From the NCBI GenBank assembly GCA_003427395.1, contig BFEA01000527.1, forward strand, positions 54,396 through 97,196: a DNA stretch of 42,801 bases. Direction: 5' to 3'. The notes under the pieces were generated by a model. The model had not been told where the DNA came from. It made no database searches and was given only the letters and a program-made list of their open reading frames with translations. Position numbers and translations under genes: made by a program. Each line of letters opens with the position of its first letter. The stretch's first letter is position 1. Below are positions 22,150 through 32,160 of the stretch, one piece after another. This DNA comes from Chara braunii (taxonomy: Eukaryota; Streptophyta; Charophyceae; Charales; Characeae).

Positions 22150-23990
22150 GGCGTAAGGCTTGATCCGCCCGACAATGTTACGGATCTCTTGCACTATGAT
22201 CCACCCTGTCCAGACGCCAAGCTTATCTCCCTGGAGCCAGATCTTCCTTTTATCTCCATGACTTCCATCTCTACTTCCCTCATTCCATCGTCCGTCGAGT
22301 CCACCCCTTCGTCTCGCGCCGACGCTGACGCTGAGGAACTCGCACGCTATACGGCCGACCTGGAGCCCACGGTTCGTGTCCTCATTCGAGAGTACCACGA
22401 CGTTTTCCCATCGTTGTTCTCGTACGCCGACATTCCACAGATGCGCGACGTCGAGCATTCCATCCAGCTTGTGCCTGACTATCGTGTTCACCATCAGACA
22501 CCCTACAGACTCTCGATCCCCGAGGCCACCTAACTCAAGCGTCAACTTGAGGAGCTCCGGAGACCGGGTTTTATTAAACCCAACAACTTTCAATGTGGTG
22601 CACCCATCCTCTTTACTCGCAAAGCGGATGAAACTCTCAATCTCTGCATCGATTATCGCGGCCTTAACCGCTACATGGTTAAGAATAACTACTCCATGCC
22701 TAGTGCCGACGAGCTGTTCGACCGCCTAGCAGGCCACCGCTTCTTTACGAAGATTGATCTTTGTAGCGGTTACTATCAGATCCGCGTCGCTGCAGAGGAC
22801 CAGCCGAAGACCGCCTTTCGGTCGCACTTCGGCCACTACAAGCTCACAGTGATGCCATCCGGCCTCACCAATGCACCCACCACCTTCTAGAGGGCGATGA
22901 ACGATATCTTCAGGGACATCCTTGAAGAGTACGTTCTTGTATATCTGAATGACATCCTGTTCTACAGTCGTACCTTAGAAGACCATCTCAGACACCTCCG
23001 TGATGTCCTACAACGCTTACGCAAGCATGACTTCTATGTCAAGCTCAGTAAGTGCCGCTTTGCCCAGCGCAAAGTGAACTTCCTAGCACACTACGTGTCT
23101 GACCAGAGTCTCCACATGAACGACGCAAAGATCACTGCTATTGTGGAGTGGCCCGTCCCCACATCCGCCAAGCAGCTTCGCAGCTTCCTAGGCCTCACTA
23201 ACTACTATAGTAATTTCATCCAGGGATACGCTAGGTATTCCTACGTCCTTACCTCCACCCTCCTCGGGAAGAACCCGCCATGGACTTGGACACCCCTCCA
23301 CAAGGACACCTTCTGCGCCCTCAAGAAGGCGGTGACATGTGCACCGGTTCTTCACCTACCCGATTTTGATCGCCATTTTATCCTTACGACCGATGCGTCA
23401 GACTCTGCTATAGGAGCAGTGCTTTCCCATGTTTTCCCCTCTTATGCTGATTCCTCTCATCCTCACATCCCTCACTTCCCACCCTCTACCCCTACCACTG
23501 CTTCTCGCCTGATGCCTACTCGTCCAACTACTGACAAGCCTTCTCTTGACTATTCTCCTACCATTGCCGATGACGGCACTGTCGAATCTCGCTCATGTGA
23601 TTGTCCGATAACCTTCTACTCCCGTCAGCTCCTGCCCGATGAGAAAAACAACAGTGTTGATGAACGTGAGGTTCTCGCAGTAGTTTATGCCACTCGTCAC
23701 TAACGTCACTTCCTGCAAGGGGCACTATTCACGGTGCGCACTGACAACTCGGTTGTTCAGGCTTTTCTGACAAACCCGGAGCTTACTCCTCGACAGGCTC
23801 GCTGGTGGCGCGACCTATCCGAGTTTAGTTTCACCACTGAGCACATAAAAGGTGAGACCAATGGGGTCGCAAATGCCTTATCCCGGTGCCCTGACCATAA
23901 TCTGGGGCAGATCCATCTCGTTGCCATCTCGGTCACCACCGTCCACCTCACGGTGACCGACGAGTTTCGCACTCAGTATCGCCTCTGCCC
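22150..23990 (+). pseudogene. pol (RT-RH): Chromovirus reverse transcriptase and RNase H
   Basis: One reading frame (first base of codon at 22,189) carries the whole domain, broken by stops at 22,531, 22,888 and 23,701. RT landmarks in order: RPGFIKPNN, LCIDYRGLNRY, FFTKIDLCSGYYQIRV, KTAFRSHFGHYKLTVMPSGL, then the active-site line LVYLNDILFYS at 22,936-22,968, and FLGLTNYYSNFI. The catalytic Y-X-D-D motif reads Y-L-N-D, so the first aspartate is lost. RNase H follows with TTDASDSAIGAVL (about 23,386-23,424), ERE in the middle (about 23,665) and VRTDNSVVQAF (about 23,733). RT copies the RNA to DNA and RNase H removes the RNA. The element cannot work with the N and the stops. Confidence 0.92.
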
Positions 23991-24069
23991 TGATTATGGC
24001 GACATCCATGCGACCCTTCGGAGTGGCAAGACGGTCCCGAACGACTCTCTCAGGGACAACGGTCTTGTG

Positions 24070-25098
24070 TACTGACACGGTTCACAGGGCACCAGAGAGC
24101 CCTGCATTTGCGTTCCCTCCACTGGACAACTACGTGTCGGGGCAGCAGCAGAGTTCCATGACCAGGCCGCCGCCGGTCATGTGGGCTTCCACAAGACGTT
24201 GGCTCGTGTGAGCCGCCTGTACGTCTGGCATAAGCGCAAGGACTTTGTGAAGGACTACATTGCAAAGTGTCCCATCTGTCAGGAGGTGAACATTGCGAAC
24301 CACCTGTCTTATGGTTTGACCCAACCTCTTCCTATCCCTGAGGGTCGTTGGCAGTCCATCTCGATGGATTTTATCAGTCCCCTTTGTCCTCCTACCCCCC
24401 CCGGTCATGATGCTATTCTGGTCGTCGTCGACCACTTCACGAAGCGAGAACTCTTTGTTTCGTGCCGCTATGCCATCAATGCACGTGAGGTTGCCGACAT
24501 CGTGTTTGACTGAGCCGTGCATGACCACGGCCTATCTATGAGCATCATATCTGTCCATGACCAACGCTTTACCAACCGATTATGACGACGACTCCATGAG
24601 GTGTACGACACCCAGCTCCGCTTCTCCTCGTCTTACCAACCCCGGACGGATGGTCAGACCGAGGTCACAAACAAGACTCCTGGAGATATTCTTCGAAAGA
24701 GTGTTCGTAACGGCCAGCAGTGGGATCTCCATCTTGCCCACGCGGAGATAACCTAGAACCACGCAGTCTCGCCTGCCACGAGGATGTCGCCTTACTATTG
24801 CGACCTCGGCTATCACCCTCGTGTTCCCGTGGACTTCCTTCGACCATCACAGATGCACCCCGACACGAGTTATTCTGCGCTAGATGATTGGGTTGCACAC
24901 ATGACGTCGATCATGAAGACCGCGCATGAGCACATAGCTACTTCCCAGACTCGCATAGTCGCACGTGCAAACTGATTGAGGATGAATCATCCTTTCAAAG
25001 TCGGTGATGATGTGCTTGTTGACGGCATCGCTTCTTCGGTCTATGCCTCATTTTCCAGGCCGTCGGTTCTGATACGGTTTCGAGCCCGGTCAGCTTCC
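24070..25098 (+). pseudogene. pol (IN): Chromovirus integrase
   Basis: This is in the same frame as RT-RH, with stops at 24,073, 24,511, 24,583, 24,754 and 24,973. The HHCC zinc domain is intact: His at 24,157 and 24,178, Cys at 24,268 and 24,277 (KCPICQ). The D,D-35-E core is also complete in the DNA: Asp at 24,367 (SMDFI), Asp at 24,559 (SVHDQRFT) and Glu at 24,661 (GQTEVTN). The C-terminal module reads HPFKVGDDVLV at about 24,988. After about 25,030 the frame is lost and the chromodomain continues in another frame. Integrase joins the element's DNA to the host chromosome. Confidence 0.9.
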
Positions 25099-25100
25099 GT

Positions 25101-25460
25101 GTGAAGCTTCCCGACTACCTACTCCAGGCTCGTGTGCACGATGTCTACCACGTCTCGTTACTGCATCCCTACCGCATACCGTCTGAGCGTTTCATTGGAC
25201 GACCATACGAGCGCCCTCCACCCATCATGGTGGACGACCATGAGGATTTCCTCGTTTCATACATTATTGGTCGTCAAGTAGATGACAACCCTCTTCACTT
25301 CGAGTATCTCGTACGTTGGAAGGGTTACCCTGACGAGGAGGCTACTAAGGAGCCCCTCAAACACTTGCAGCACGCTTGCATTTTGGTGCGTGCCTATGAC
25401 AGTGCTCGTCCTGTTGGGTTGACTGCTCCTTCTCAGCCCACTTCCTTCTCCCTCGGCTGA
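25101..25460 (+). pseudogene. Integrase C-terminal end with chromodomain
   Basis: This frame starts with the familiar C-terminal phrase HDVYHVSLLHPY, then after a linker the chromodomain (about 25,240-25,400): FLVSYIIGRQ, then FEYLVRWKGYPDEEATKEPL. The VRWKGYPDEE core is diagnostic of chromodomains and places the element among the chromoviruses. In HP1-like domains three aromatic residues bind methylated histone lysine. The Trp in VRWKG is present, but the position usually written T-W-E-P reads T-K-E-P here, so that residue is not aromatic. Downstream in a second frame (25,459-25,570) a Gln/Arg-rich tail (HLQQQPDASERPQHTRRR) looks like the protein's end. Confidence 0.85.
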
Positions 25461-26685
25461 GGAGAGCACTGAAGTCGAGCCTGCTCCATTTGAGGCACAC
25501 CTTCAGCAGCAGCCGGATGCTTCTGAGCGTCCACAACACACTCGTCGTCGTCATGCTCGATATGACGATTGACTCTGACTTATCTTCCCACGGCTTTGAC
25601 TTCTCAGTACTCCATCCATTCCAATTTTGCCATTTCATCTCGTCGACGTTGCAACTCTTCCTCGACGAAATTCCAGACTTCTCATCATGGACGTCATCGA
25701 CAGCTTTAAGGCCTTCATCATGATCAACTCTGCCTACTTCAGACATCGTCACTCTCTTACCACCTTACCCTGTACAATACCCTGGTTGTGTCTTATGATG
25801 GTCCCCCTTCGCCGGGTTCCTCTAAGTTGGGCTCTCCCTTGATATACGCATAGGCATCGAGACCGTAGCGTTGCCCTGGTTTCCAACTTACGGATCTAGC
25901 TCCGACTTCCCTCACTTTAGGAGTCATTTGCATGATTCCCTTACCCATCACTTTTTCTACCCTCTGCCGGCCCGCACACCCTAGTTAGGCAGCCTTGCAT
26001 GCTTCATCTAGGTGCGCCCAATATACTAGGCTCTCTTATTCTCATGCATGGTCGACCCTCCATAGCGGTCGCCCCTTCAGTCGAGCATTACCCGCGCCGA
26101 TGGTCTATCTGTTAGGGTCATTGGTTCTTTTCCTCACGGTTCCCTACCCTTATTGAGCCTGATGACATGTGTCTCCCTGCCATTATATGTGGATGTCCTT
26201 AGAAGCTTATTGACCCCTAGGCTGCATTTGCCACCCTCAGAGACCATCCCACCATGTGGTTTGCGACACACACCTCTTGTGACATATGATTGTCTTGTTG
26301 TTGCTTTGTTGCTCTCGGACTGAGGTTACTGTCTCTAACATTTCTAGGATTTAGTTGTTTCTTTTTTTGTTGTTTTTAGGACTTATACACTAGTCAACTG
26401 TTTCCAGACTGAGGCTACTGCCTCTAACATTCTAGGATTTAGTTGTCATTACTTTCTACTTTCCTAGGACATGTATACTAGTTAGTTGCTTCTGCTTTCA
26501 CTTAGGCTTTTAACTGTGACATTGTTGTTTTTGTGACATTTTCTATCCCAGGTTGCATCGCATGGACTCAACATGGAGCTTTCTCCCCATCCTAGACTAC
26601 TTGGGTTTTCTTTTTCTTTGGTAGAGTTCCGCTTCTTGGCGGAAGCGTGCTTGTATCTAGGCGATCCATCACAGGCTGAGGATCG
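25461..26685 (+). other. 3' non-coding region of the chromovirus
   Basis: Between chromodomain and 3' LTR there is ~1.1 kb without a supported gene; the frames at 25,490-25,842 and 26,573-26,761 have no motif. An ~87-bp imperfect tandem duplication lies at about 26,322-26,495 (GACTGAGG...CTCTAACATT...CTAGGATTTAGTTG, twice). No clear polypurine tract is seen directly before the LTR. Confidence 0.6.
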
Positions 26686-27000
26686 TGTAGCGGACCTCTG
26701 GTTGGCGTGTGAGACAAGCCCCTTGGCCTATTCTTACAGGCCTGTGTTGTATTCGGGGTAGTCCAGTCCAGGCCGATACCTCTGTGGGTACCAACCAGTC
26801 CAGTCCAGTCAAGTCAGTCCGCTGGGGTATACCCCAACCAGAGTCTGTATCTTGGATCATTCTACATTCACACAGTTTAGAGTATGTGCGCCAGAGTCTG
26901 CGTGGGAGCTGCGCTGTGCCATCTTGGTCCACCCTCCGAGTCATTCTCCCATCTCCATCTTTATCCCAGGCAGAGCGCATCACCCGGTAGGTCCGCCACA
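26686..27000 (+). repeat. 3' LTR of the chromovirus
   Basis: 315 bp, begins TGTAGCGGACC and ends GTCCGCCACA. It is the partner of 12,895-13,208. The flanking bases CGCGT follow. Confidence 0.92.
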
Positions 27001-28640
27001 CGCGTTGCGCAATACCCGGTTATATAGGTGCCCTCGAGTACTAGAACCAGCCTTGGGCCTTGCACTATTGGTTACGGTATCGGACTTTCGACTGAGAGAT
27101 TTAGGGAGAGCCCAGTAGATAATGGCGCAGGAGCATCGGAACGACATGAAGGGAACCGATGGGTCGAGGGCCCGACGGGGCCATCCCTATGATTTTGCGG
27201 TCCACGGAAATGCGCGTTGGGGCCAAGACGGTATTAATGAGCCCCGCAATTTCCTTCTCCTCGCCATGCGATTTCTTGTTCCGTAATAATTGTTCTATTT
27301 TTTTTTTTTTCCTTTCCGTCAACGTTCCTCTACTCGAACGCGACGCCGGATTCAAGGGCCTTGAGCGTACGCCTCCTATGTTTTGACCGGCGGGTTCCGG
27401 CATATTCGGGATGGTGGCGAGATTCCCCGACCTCGCCCGTCTCGAAAACGGACCAAGAAGTTCAATATGCATGCGAGCCGATGGGTGATTCAAAAAAAAA
27501 AAACAAAAAAAAACAAAAACCTTCTCTCTCCATTTCGGTCTTCAAAATTCTCAATCGAATGGTGATGTTACCCCCGAGATTTGCACAGGGGCCGTTTTTT
27601 CTTAGACCCACGCGTAGGCCTTACAACAAGGCCGTGCCCTCAGCCTAGCGATCGGCAGGCTGTGTGGAGGGCTGTCTGCTTGGGCCTCGAGGTGGTGAGC
27701 TTCTGAACAGACTAGGTAGCAGGAAGAAGTTGGGCTTTTGCATACGGTTGGTTGTCGGACTCGGAGTTAAGAACAACGAGCTGACCAAAAGTCGGTTACT
27801 CACCGATTCCTTATAGCGGAGCTTCTTTTAGAAAACTCTTGGAGCTGTCGGCAGAACGTAGCGGAACGTTATCGGGTTGGAGGACTCAAAGACGAGCAGA
27901 CTGGGTGGAGTAGGTGCGAAGGACTATTCGAACAGTCTGGTAGCCAATTCCCTCATACGTTTTCCCTTACGCGCTGGATTCCTCGGGCAAACCGCTGCAT
28001 TAGGCGTTGCCGGATCGGGGGAGGAGAGGGCAAAGCCGAAGGTAATGGTAAAGATGACTAAATAAACCTGGCGCAGATTCACGTTGGGAACACTCCAGGT
28101 AGTAGAAATGGTGGAGAACAAGTCGGGCGTGGCTACGGGTGAATTGTTTACACGATCCTACATGGAATCAAGCGAATAGAGGATGGGTGTGGAGGTTTTC
28201 AGACGAGGAGATCGTGATGCCGCTGTCAGAAAAGGTGTAGTGAGAGTTAGTGAGGAAAAAAGTCAAGCGAGAGGGTGACGACGGGAAAAAAGCATGAGGA
28301 GAGCGCAACAAAGGTGTAGTAATCTGCTCGTTTCTCAATGAAAATGGACGGGAAAAGATCCTAAAACGGGGGTTTGGTCCATGGCGACCCCGAATGTAAA
28401 GCCAGATCGGTACGAAGGTTAGCAAGTTAGAAGTTGGTCGAGAAAAGTGATACATGAAGATGGCGGAATGACCGAGCGAAGAGATGAAGATCTCGCTCGA
28501 TTCACGATGAAATCGAGAGCGAAAGGGGACTGGTCGGAGGTTCAAGACCATTGCGGATCTGACGGTCACGTCGAATTTCACGATGGAGTAACGAGTCTGT
28601 TGGTACAGTGTGCGGGAGCTGCGCACGGGGAAGGGGGGGC
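27001..28640. other. Unassigned sequence right of the chromovirus
   Basis: No repeat within the window and no domain that I recognise. Frames of 60-160 residues exist on both strands (for example minus 27,101-27,493, plus 27,361-27,648, minus 28,168-28,656) but none shows a known motif or a convincing start. T runs at 27,299-27,311 and A runs near 27,492-27,520 are present. The text resembles neither the flanking TE sequence nor a simple repeat, so this may be the least repetitive part of the window. Confidence 0.4.
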
Positions 28641-28651
28641 GACTTGAAAAT

Positions 28652-28783
28652 AACAAAGAATATTTCCGCCTTTTAGCGGAAGATTCATTTTCATCCTGCT
28701 CAAATAAGAAATTGGGGGCTTACCTGTTCACCAGTGTGTTACTCCCCTCGACAGAGGGGAGTAGCCCCTCCCTATTCTTTGTT
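28652..28783. repeat. Nested inverted repeats (11-bp outer arms, two inner hairpins)
   Basis: AACAAAGAATA at 28,652-28,662 pairs perfectly with TATTCTTTGTT at 28,773-28,783. Inside are the hairpins TTCCGC/GCGGAA (28,663-28,680) and ACTCCCCT/AGGGGAGT (about 28,740-28,762). The ~130-bp block has the shape of a very small TIR element or a structured RNA. Confidence 0.7.
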
Positions 28784-28922
28784 CGCATGGAAGAAGGGTT
28801 GTGCGGGAGGTATTCCCCTTAGCATCATTATGCTATAGTTACCCTCCTGTCTCAGGCTCTGAAGGAACTCGGTCGTATGTAACGACCCGATATATTCAAC
28901 CGTTAGAGGTAAGTCGAGAGGT

Positions 28923-28923
<1 letters not shown>

Positions 28924-28967
<44 letters not shown>

Positions 28968-29192
28968 NNNNNNNNNNNNNNNNNNNNNNNNNNNNNNNNN
29001 NNNNNNNNNNNNNNNNNNNNNNNNNNNNNNNNNNNNNNNNNNNNNNNNNNNNNNNNNNNNNNNNNNNNNNNNNNNNNNNNNNNNNNNNNNNNNNNNNNNN
29101 NNNNNNNNNNNNNNNNNNNNNNNNNNNNNNNNNNNNNNNNNNNNNNNNNNNNNNNNNNNNNNNNNNNNNNNNNNNNNNNNNNNNNNNNNNNN

Positions 29193-29280
<88 letters not shown>
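28924..29280. repeat. (GA)n microsatellite containing an assembly gap
   Basis: GA run from about 28,924, a gap of 225 N (28,968-29,192), then GA again to 29,280. The gap is most likely unresolved GA repeat, so its true length is unknown. Confidence 0.95.
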
Positions 29281-29283
<3 letters not shown>

Positions 29284-30069
29284 GACTATGAGAGATGAGG
29301 ATGGAAGGTTGGCCTTATCTGGCCAACTGAAGTCGTACGAAGTACCGTGTCGAAAGTGAATATCTCTATGTTCTGACGGGATATTCACTCGGACTTAGTA
29401 TGCCCCGTGGAGAAAGGCAGTGAGTGGTGGGTCGTAAGGGTTGGAGACCTTACCTGTTGGCCAATGTATAGCACATCCTATGAGATGCATCTGACTATTT
29501 GCAGCCGGTTGAATATATATTTGGTTGTCTGCGGGAGAGACTGTTTGCGGCCGATTGAACATAAGTCTGGCTATCTGAAGTCGATAGAGTGAGAAAGTGG
29601 GTTTATCTATCAATTAGTACACAACCGTTCATGCGAAGATAGCAGCGACGAGCGGGCCACAAGGACAGGGAGTCTATCGGTCTAGCCAAAAAAGGTTGTT
29701 GTGTGTGGGCCACCACGCTGCCTTGTTTACAGCTTGGAGCAACAAGGAAGGAAGTTGTCGAGCTATATGCTTGCCTACCAATAGACGTGCTGCACAACCT
29801 GTCGTACAGGGTGACTGGCAACAGTTGAGGGACTGTTGACCTATCTGTTGGTTGATGGACAGTCCTTTTGGTCGACAGAACTAGCTGGGTAGCAAGCCGT
29901 GAGGCTGCAGACTCTTATATGGTTAACAAACTTGCAGTCCTTGTGGTCGACAAAACTAGTTGGGTAGCAAGTCGCGAGGCCACGAGGCTGCAGGCTCTTC
30001 GAAGGAAGGGTATTACTGCGAATTGGAAGGTTATCAGGGAGTCGCCGGCTCAAAGTTTGACTTCGATTG
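29281..30069. repeat. Non-coding stretch with small tandem duplications upstream of copy B
   Basis: An AGTGAATATC/GATATTCACT hairpin lies at about 29,355-29,396. Two 46-bp units start GACTATTTGC (29,493) and GACTGTTTGC (29,539). A 75-bp duplication (29,861-29,935 and 29,936-30,005) is marked by AGTCCTTTTGGTCGAC and AGTCCTTGTGGTCGAC. It may be the upstream (U3-like) part of copy B. No gene seen. Confidence 0.65.
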
Positions 30070-30175
30070 ACGGTGTTCTTACGTTTTTTGCCGCCATTGC
30101 GGGGCCCTAAGGCACACGAAGACTTCGAGGCCCTTTCCTGAGAGTTGAGTAAGTCCCTCTCTTGTATCTCGAGCG

Positions 30176-30182
30176 TATAAAA
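30176..30182 (+). promoter_or_regulatory. TATA box candidate in copy B
   Basis: TATAAAA in the context GAGCGTATAAAACCCCTCC. The downstream 165 bases are the part best conserved in copy A, as expected for the start of a transcript, although copy A itself has lost the box. Confidence 0.5.
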
Positions 30183-30599
30183 CCCCTCCTTCTGCCCTTC
30201 TTACTCTAAGTATAGTCTGTGGTTTCGAGAGGAAGGTGTCAGGCAAGATTGCAACCCGTAGAACCGCAACAAGGCTCTGTGGGGAGTTCTCCCACCTATT
30301 CTAGAAGCTCTGCCGAAACTCATGAGGAGTTCTGGAGGCAAGGAATTGAGAGGTAAAACTTTGTCTCCCTCTCCAATTATAACCCATATCTGTACTTCTT
30401 GCTATAGTTTGGTTGAGTATACTGCCTGCATCCTTATTTTGATTTTAAGTTTGACTTTCATGATACAAACAAAACATAAGTAAAATAATGTTTGTGCAAA
30501 CTCAGTTTCAGTTTTATTGCCTAACTGAAAGCAGATTGTGAAAAGGGGTTGCATCTGGGGGAAAGGTGGGATGAAGGTGGTATTTCTTGCGTTTGACTG

Positions 30600-31330
30600 A
30601 GTTTACCAAAGATTAGGAGAGTCTCCATAAGTTTGAAGGGTCCTATGCTATGTTAATTTTTGATTGTTTGGAGGACCAGACAGGTTTCTATAGATTGGAT
30701 GATATGGTTGCTTTGACTTGCAAGGGCCTCTTGTGTTTGACTTTTTCAGGGACCAAGCAGGCTTCCATAAGATTGGATGACTTGGTTGTCTTGCTTTATT
30801 TGGGTTTATCTTGTTTTATTGGTTTCTGAAAGAGACTTTGACATGTTCCATAAAATTGGATGACTCTAACTCTCTTTATTTTATTATGAGGGGAATTTAG
30901 ACAAATGACTGAACAAATTCTCATAAGATTGGGAACTCTGGTCCGGAGCCACGCACATGCTGGAATCAGAAGGGTAAATTTGATCTATATCCTTATATTA
31001 TTTTATTTACGAACAGGCTAGTAAGACATGTTTCCATAAGATTAGATGGTCTAGCTGTAGCTTATCACAAATTGAAAAGAGTAGCAATTAGGTCAGAAGG
31101 GGCAAGCTGGACTTTGATCTAAGTTGAACGGTTCAGTCATATGCTACCTTAAAAGACTAAGTGCAAGTATATATATACAACTTGAATATTTTAAATAGTT
31201 CAGGGCGACTAGGTTGGACAACCTAGTCATATGTCAAAGGAAGTGAAAAGTTGTAGTGCCATGTATTTGTGTATATCCAATGACTTAGTTAGACTAGTTT
31301 CCATAAGATTGGATGGTCTAACTTTATGCC
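30600..31330 (+). repeat. Hairpin array with ATAAGATT loop
   Basis: At least seven units, ~75-125 bp apart, carry TTCC-ATAAGATT-GGA (variants ATAAGTTT, ATAGATT, ATAAAATT). Outside that core each has its own complementary arm. ACCAAG/CTTGGT is at 30,752-30,786. GCTAG/CTAGC is at 31,017-31,055. AGTTAGAC/GTCTAACT is at 31,287-31,323, with TCC/GGA close to the loop. The reverse complement of the core, CCAATCTTATGG, corresponds to the CCAACTTATGG core of the array in copy A. Confidence 0.85.
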
Positions 31331-31599
31331 TTATGTAAAAAAAACAGGGTATAAGGGACAAACCATTGAAAAACTATGAACCATTGTTTGACAAGGTTGA
31401 CCTTGACGCTGGTGAGAGTACTTACCATTGTGGTTTGACCTTGCATGTGGCCGAGTGGGATCACTACTTGCTCTGAGTTTCAGTTTGATAGGTAGTTCTT
31501 TTAGTTGTTCGTCACATGCTAGATGCTCCTGCATTTTCTGAGCTAAGTTTTTTTACTTAGGTCAATTCTCGCATTTTCTGAGATCATTTGTTATACTTG

Positions 31600-32160
31600 G
31601 CTTTGTATAAATCTTGGTAAGCTACTTTCTCTGCGGAAAGTGTTGCCGAAATTTCTACAAATCTAAGGAGTTAGTCAAATTTGAATTTTTCAAAGTTCAA
31701 CTTGTCTAAATTTTGTAAATGACTTAGTAAGAATGTGAAAAATCTCCTTCTTCTTTAAAGGGAGTGCTGCCAATTTTTTTGTTAATTAAAGGAGTTAGAC
31801 AAAGTTTGACACTAAGAAGCCAAAATTATTTTAGATTCTGAACTAAACTTTGTATTAATTTTGGAAAACTTATTCTCCCACGGGAAACACTACCGAAATT
31901 TTTATAAATCTAAGGAGTTAGGTAAATTTTGTCTTGATAGAACCCAAGTTTTATGTTTGAGTTCTTATCTGACTTAGTATAAATATGAAAAGTTTACTTT
32001 CCTGAAGAAGATGCTGCCCAGATTTTTACCAATTTAGGGAATTATACAAAATTTGACATTCGAGAGTTAAATATTACTTCAGTTTTCATATTTATGATAA
32101 GATGTTTTTCTTACAGGAAGCGCTGCCCGAATTTTCTTAGTTTAAAGGAGATAGATGATA
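31600..32160 (+). repeat. ~120-bp tandem repeat, five units, hairpin plus TGCTGCC motif
   Basis: The constant motif (GTGTTGCCGAAATTT, GTGCTGCCAATTTT, ACTACCGAAATTTT, ATGCTGCCCAGATTTT, GCGCTGCCCGAATTTT) falls near 31,640, 31,763, 31,888, 32,010 and 32,120, so the step is about 110-125 bp. Each motif is preceded by a small variable palindrome such as TTTC...GAAA or TCCC...GGGA. It is followed by an AAGGAGTTAG-like phrase. Confidence 0.85.

Larger units (their letters stand above)
12895..27000 (+). mobile_element. Old Ty3/gypsy chromovirus with LTRs, Gag, Pol and chromodomain
   Basis: A complete but dead LTR retrotransposon bounded by 314- and 315-bp direct repeats that begin TGTAGCGG and end in TACA/CACA. 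Order: LTR, PBS-like site, long non-coding leader, Gag, protease, a 3.7-kb interruption, RT, RNase H, integrase, chromodomain, 3' non-coding sequence, LTR. Chromoviruses copy themselves through an RNA intermediate, and their integrase chromodomain is thought to steer insertion toward particular chromatin. At 14.1 kb it is about twice the usual 5-7 kb; the extra length is in the leader and the PR-RT interruption. Stop codons in every gene and an altered RT catalytic motif show that it is inactive. The bases next to the LTRs (CATGT left, CGCGT right) may be a decayed 5-bp target duplication. Confidence 0.9.

Noticed and set aside
22132-22593. Minus-strand 153-residue frame
   Set aside because: It lies antisense to the clear RT domain; the plus strand explains the sequence.
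22888-24975. Stop codon reassignment or programmed readthrough in Pol
   Set aside because: All three stop types occur at unrelated places and the RT catalytic Asp is also lost, which is ordinary decay.
28535-28560. GGAGGTTCAAGACC resembling a Pol III B-box
   Set aside because: Only four of five T-arm pairs form, and no cloverleaf or A-box can be built around it.
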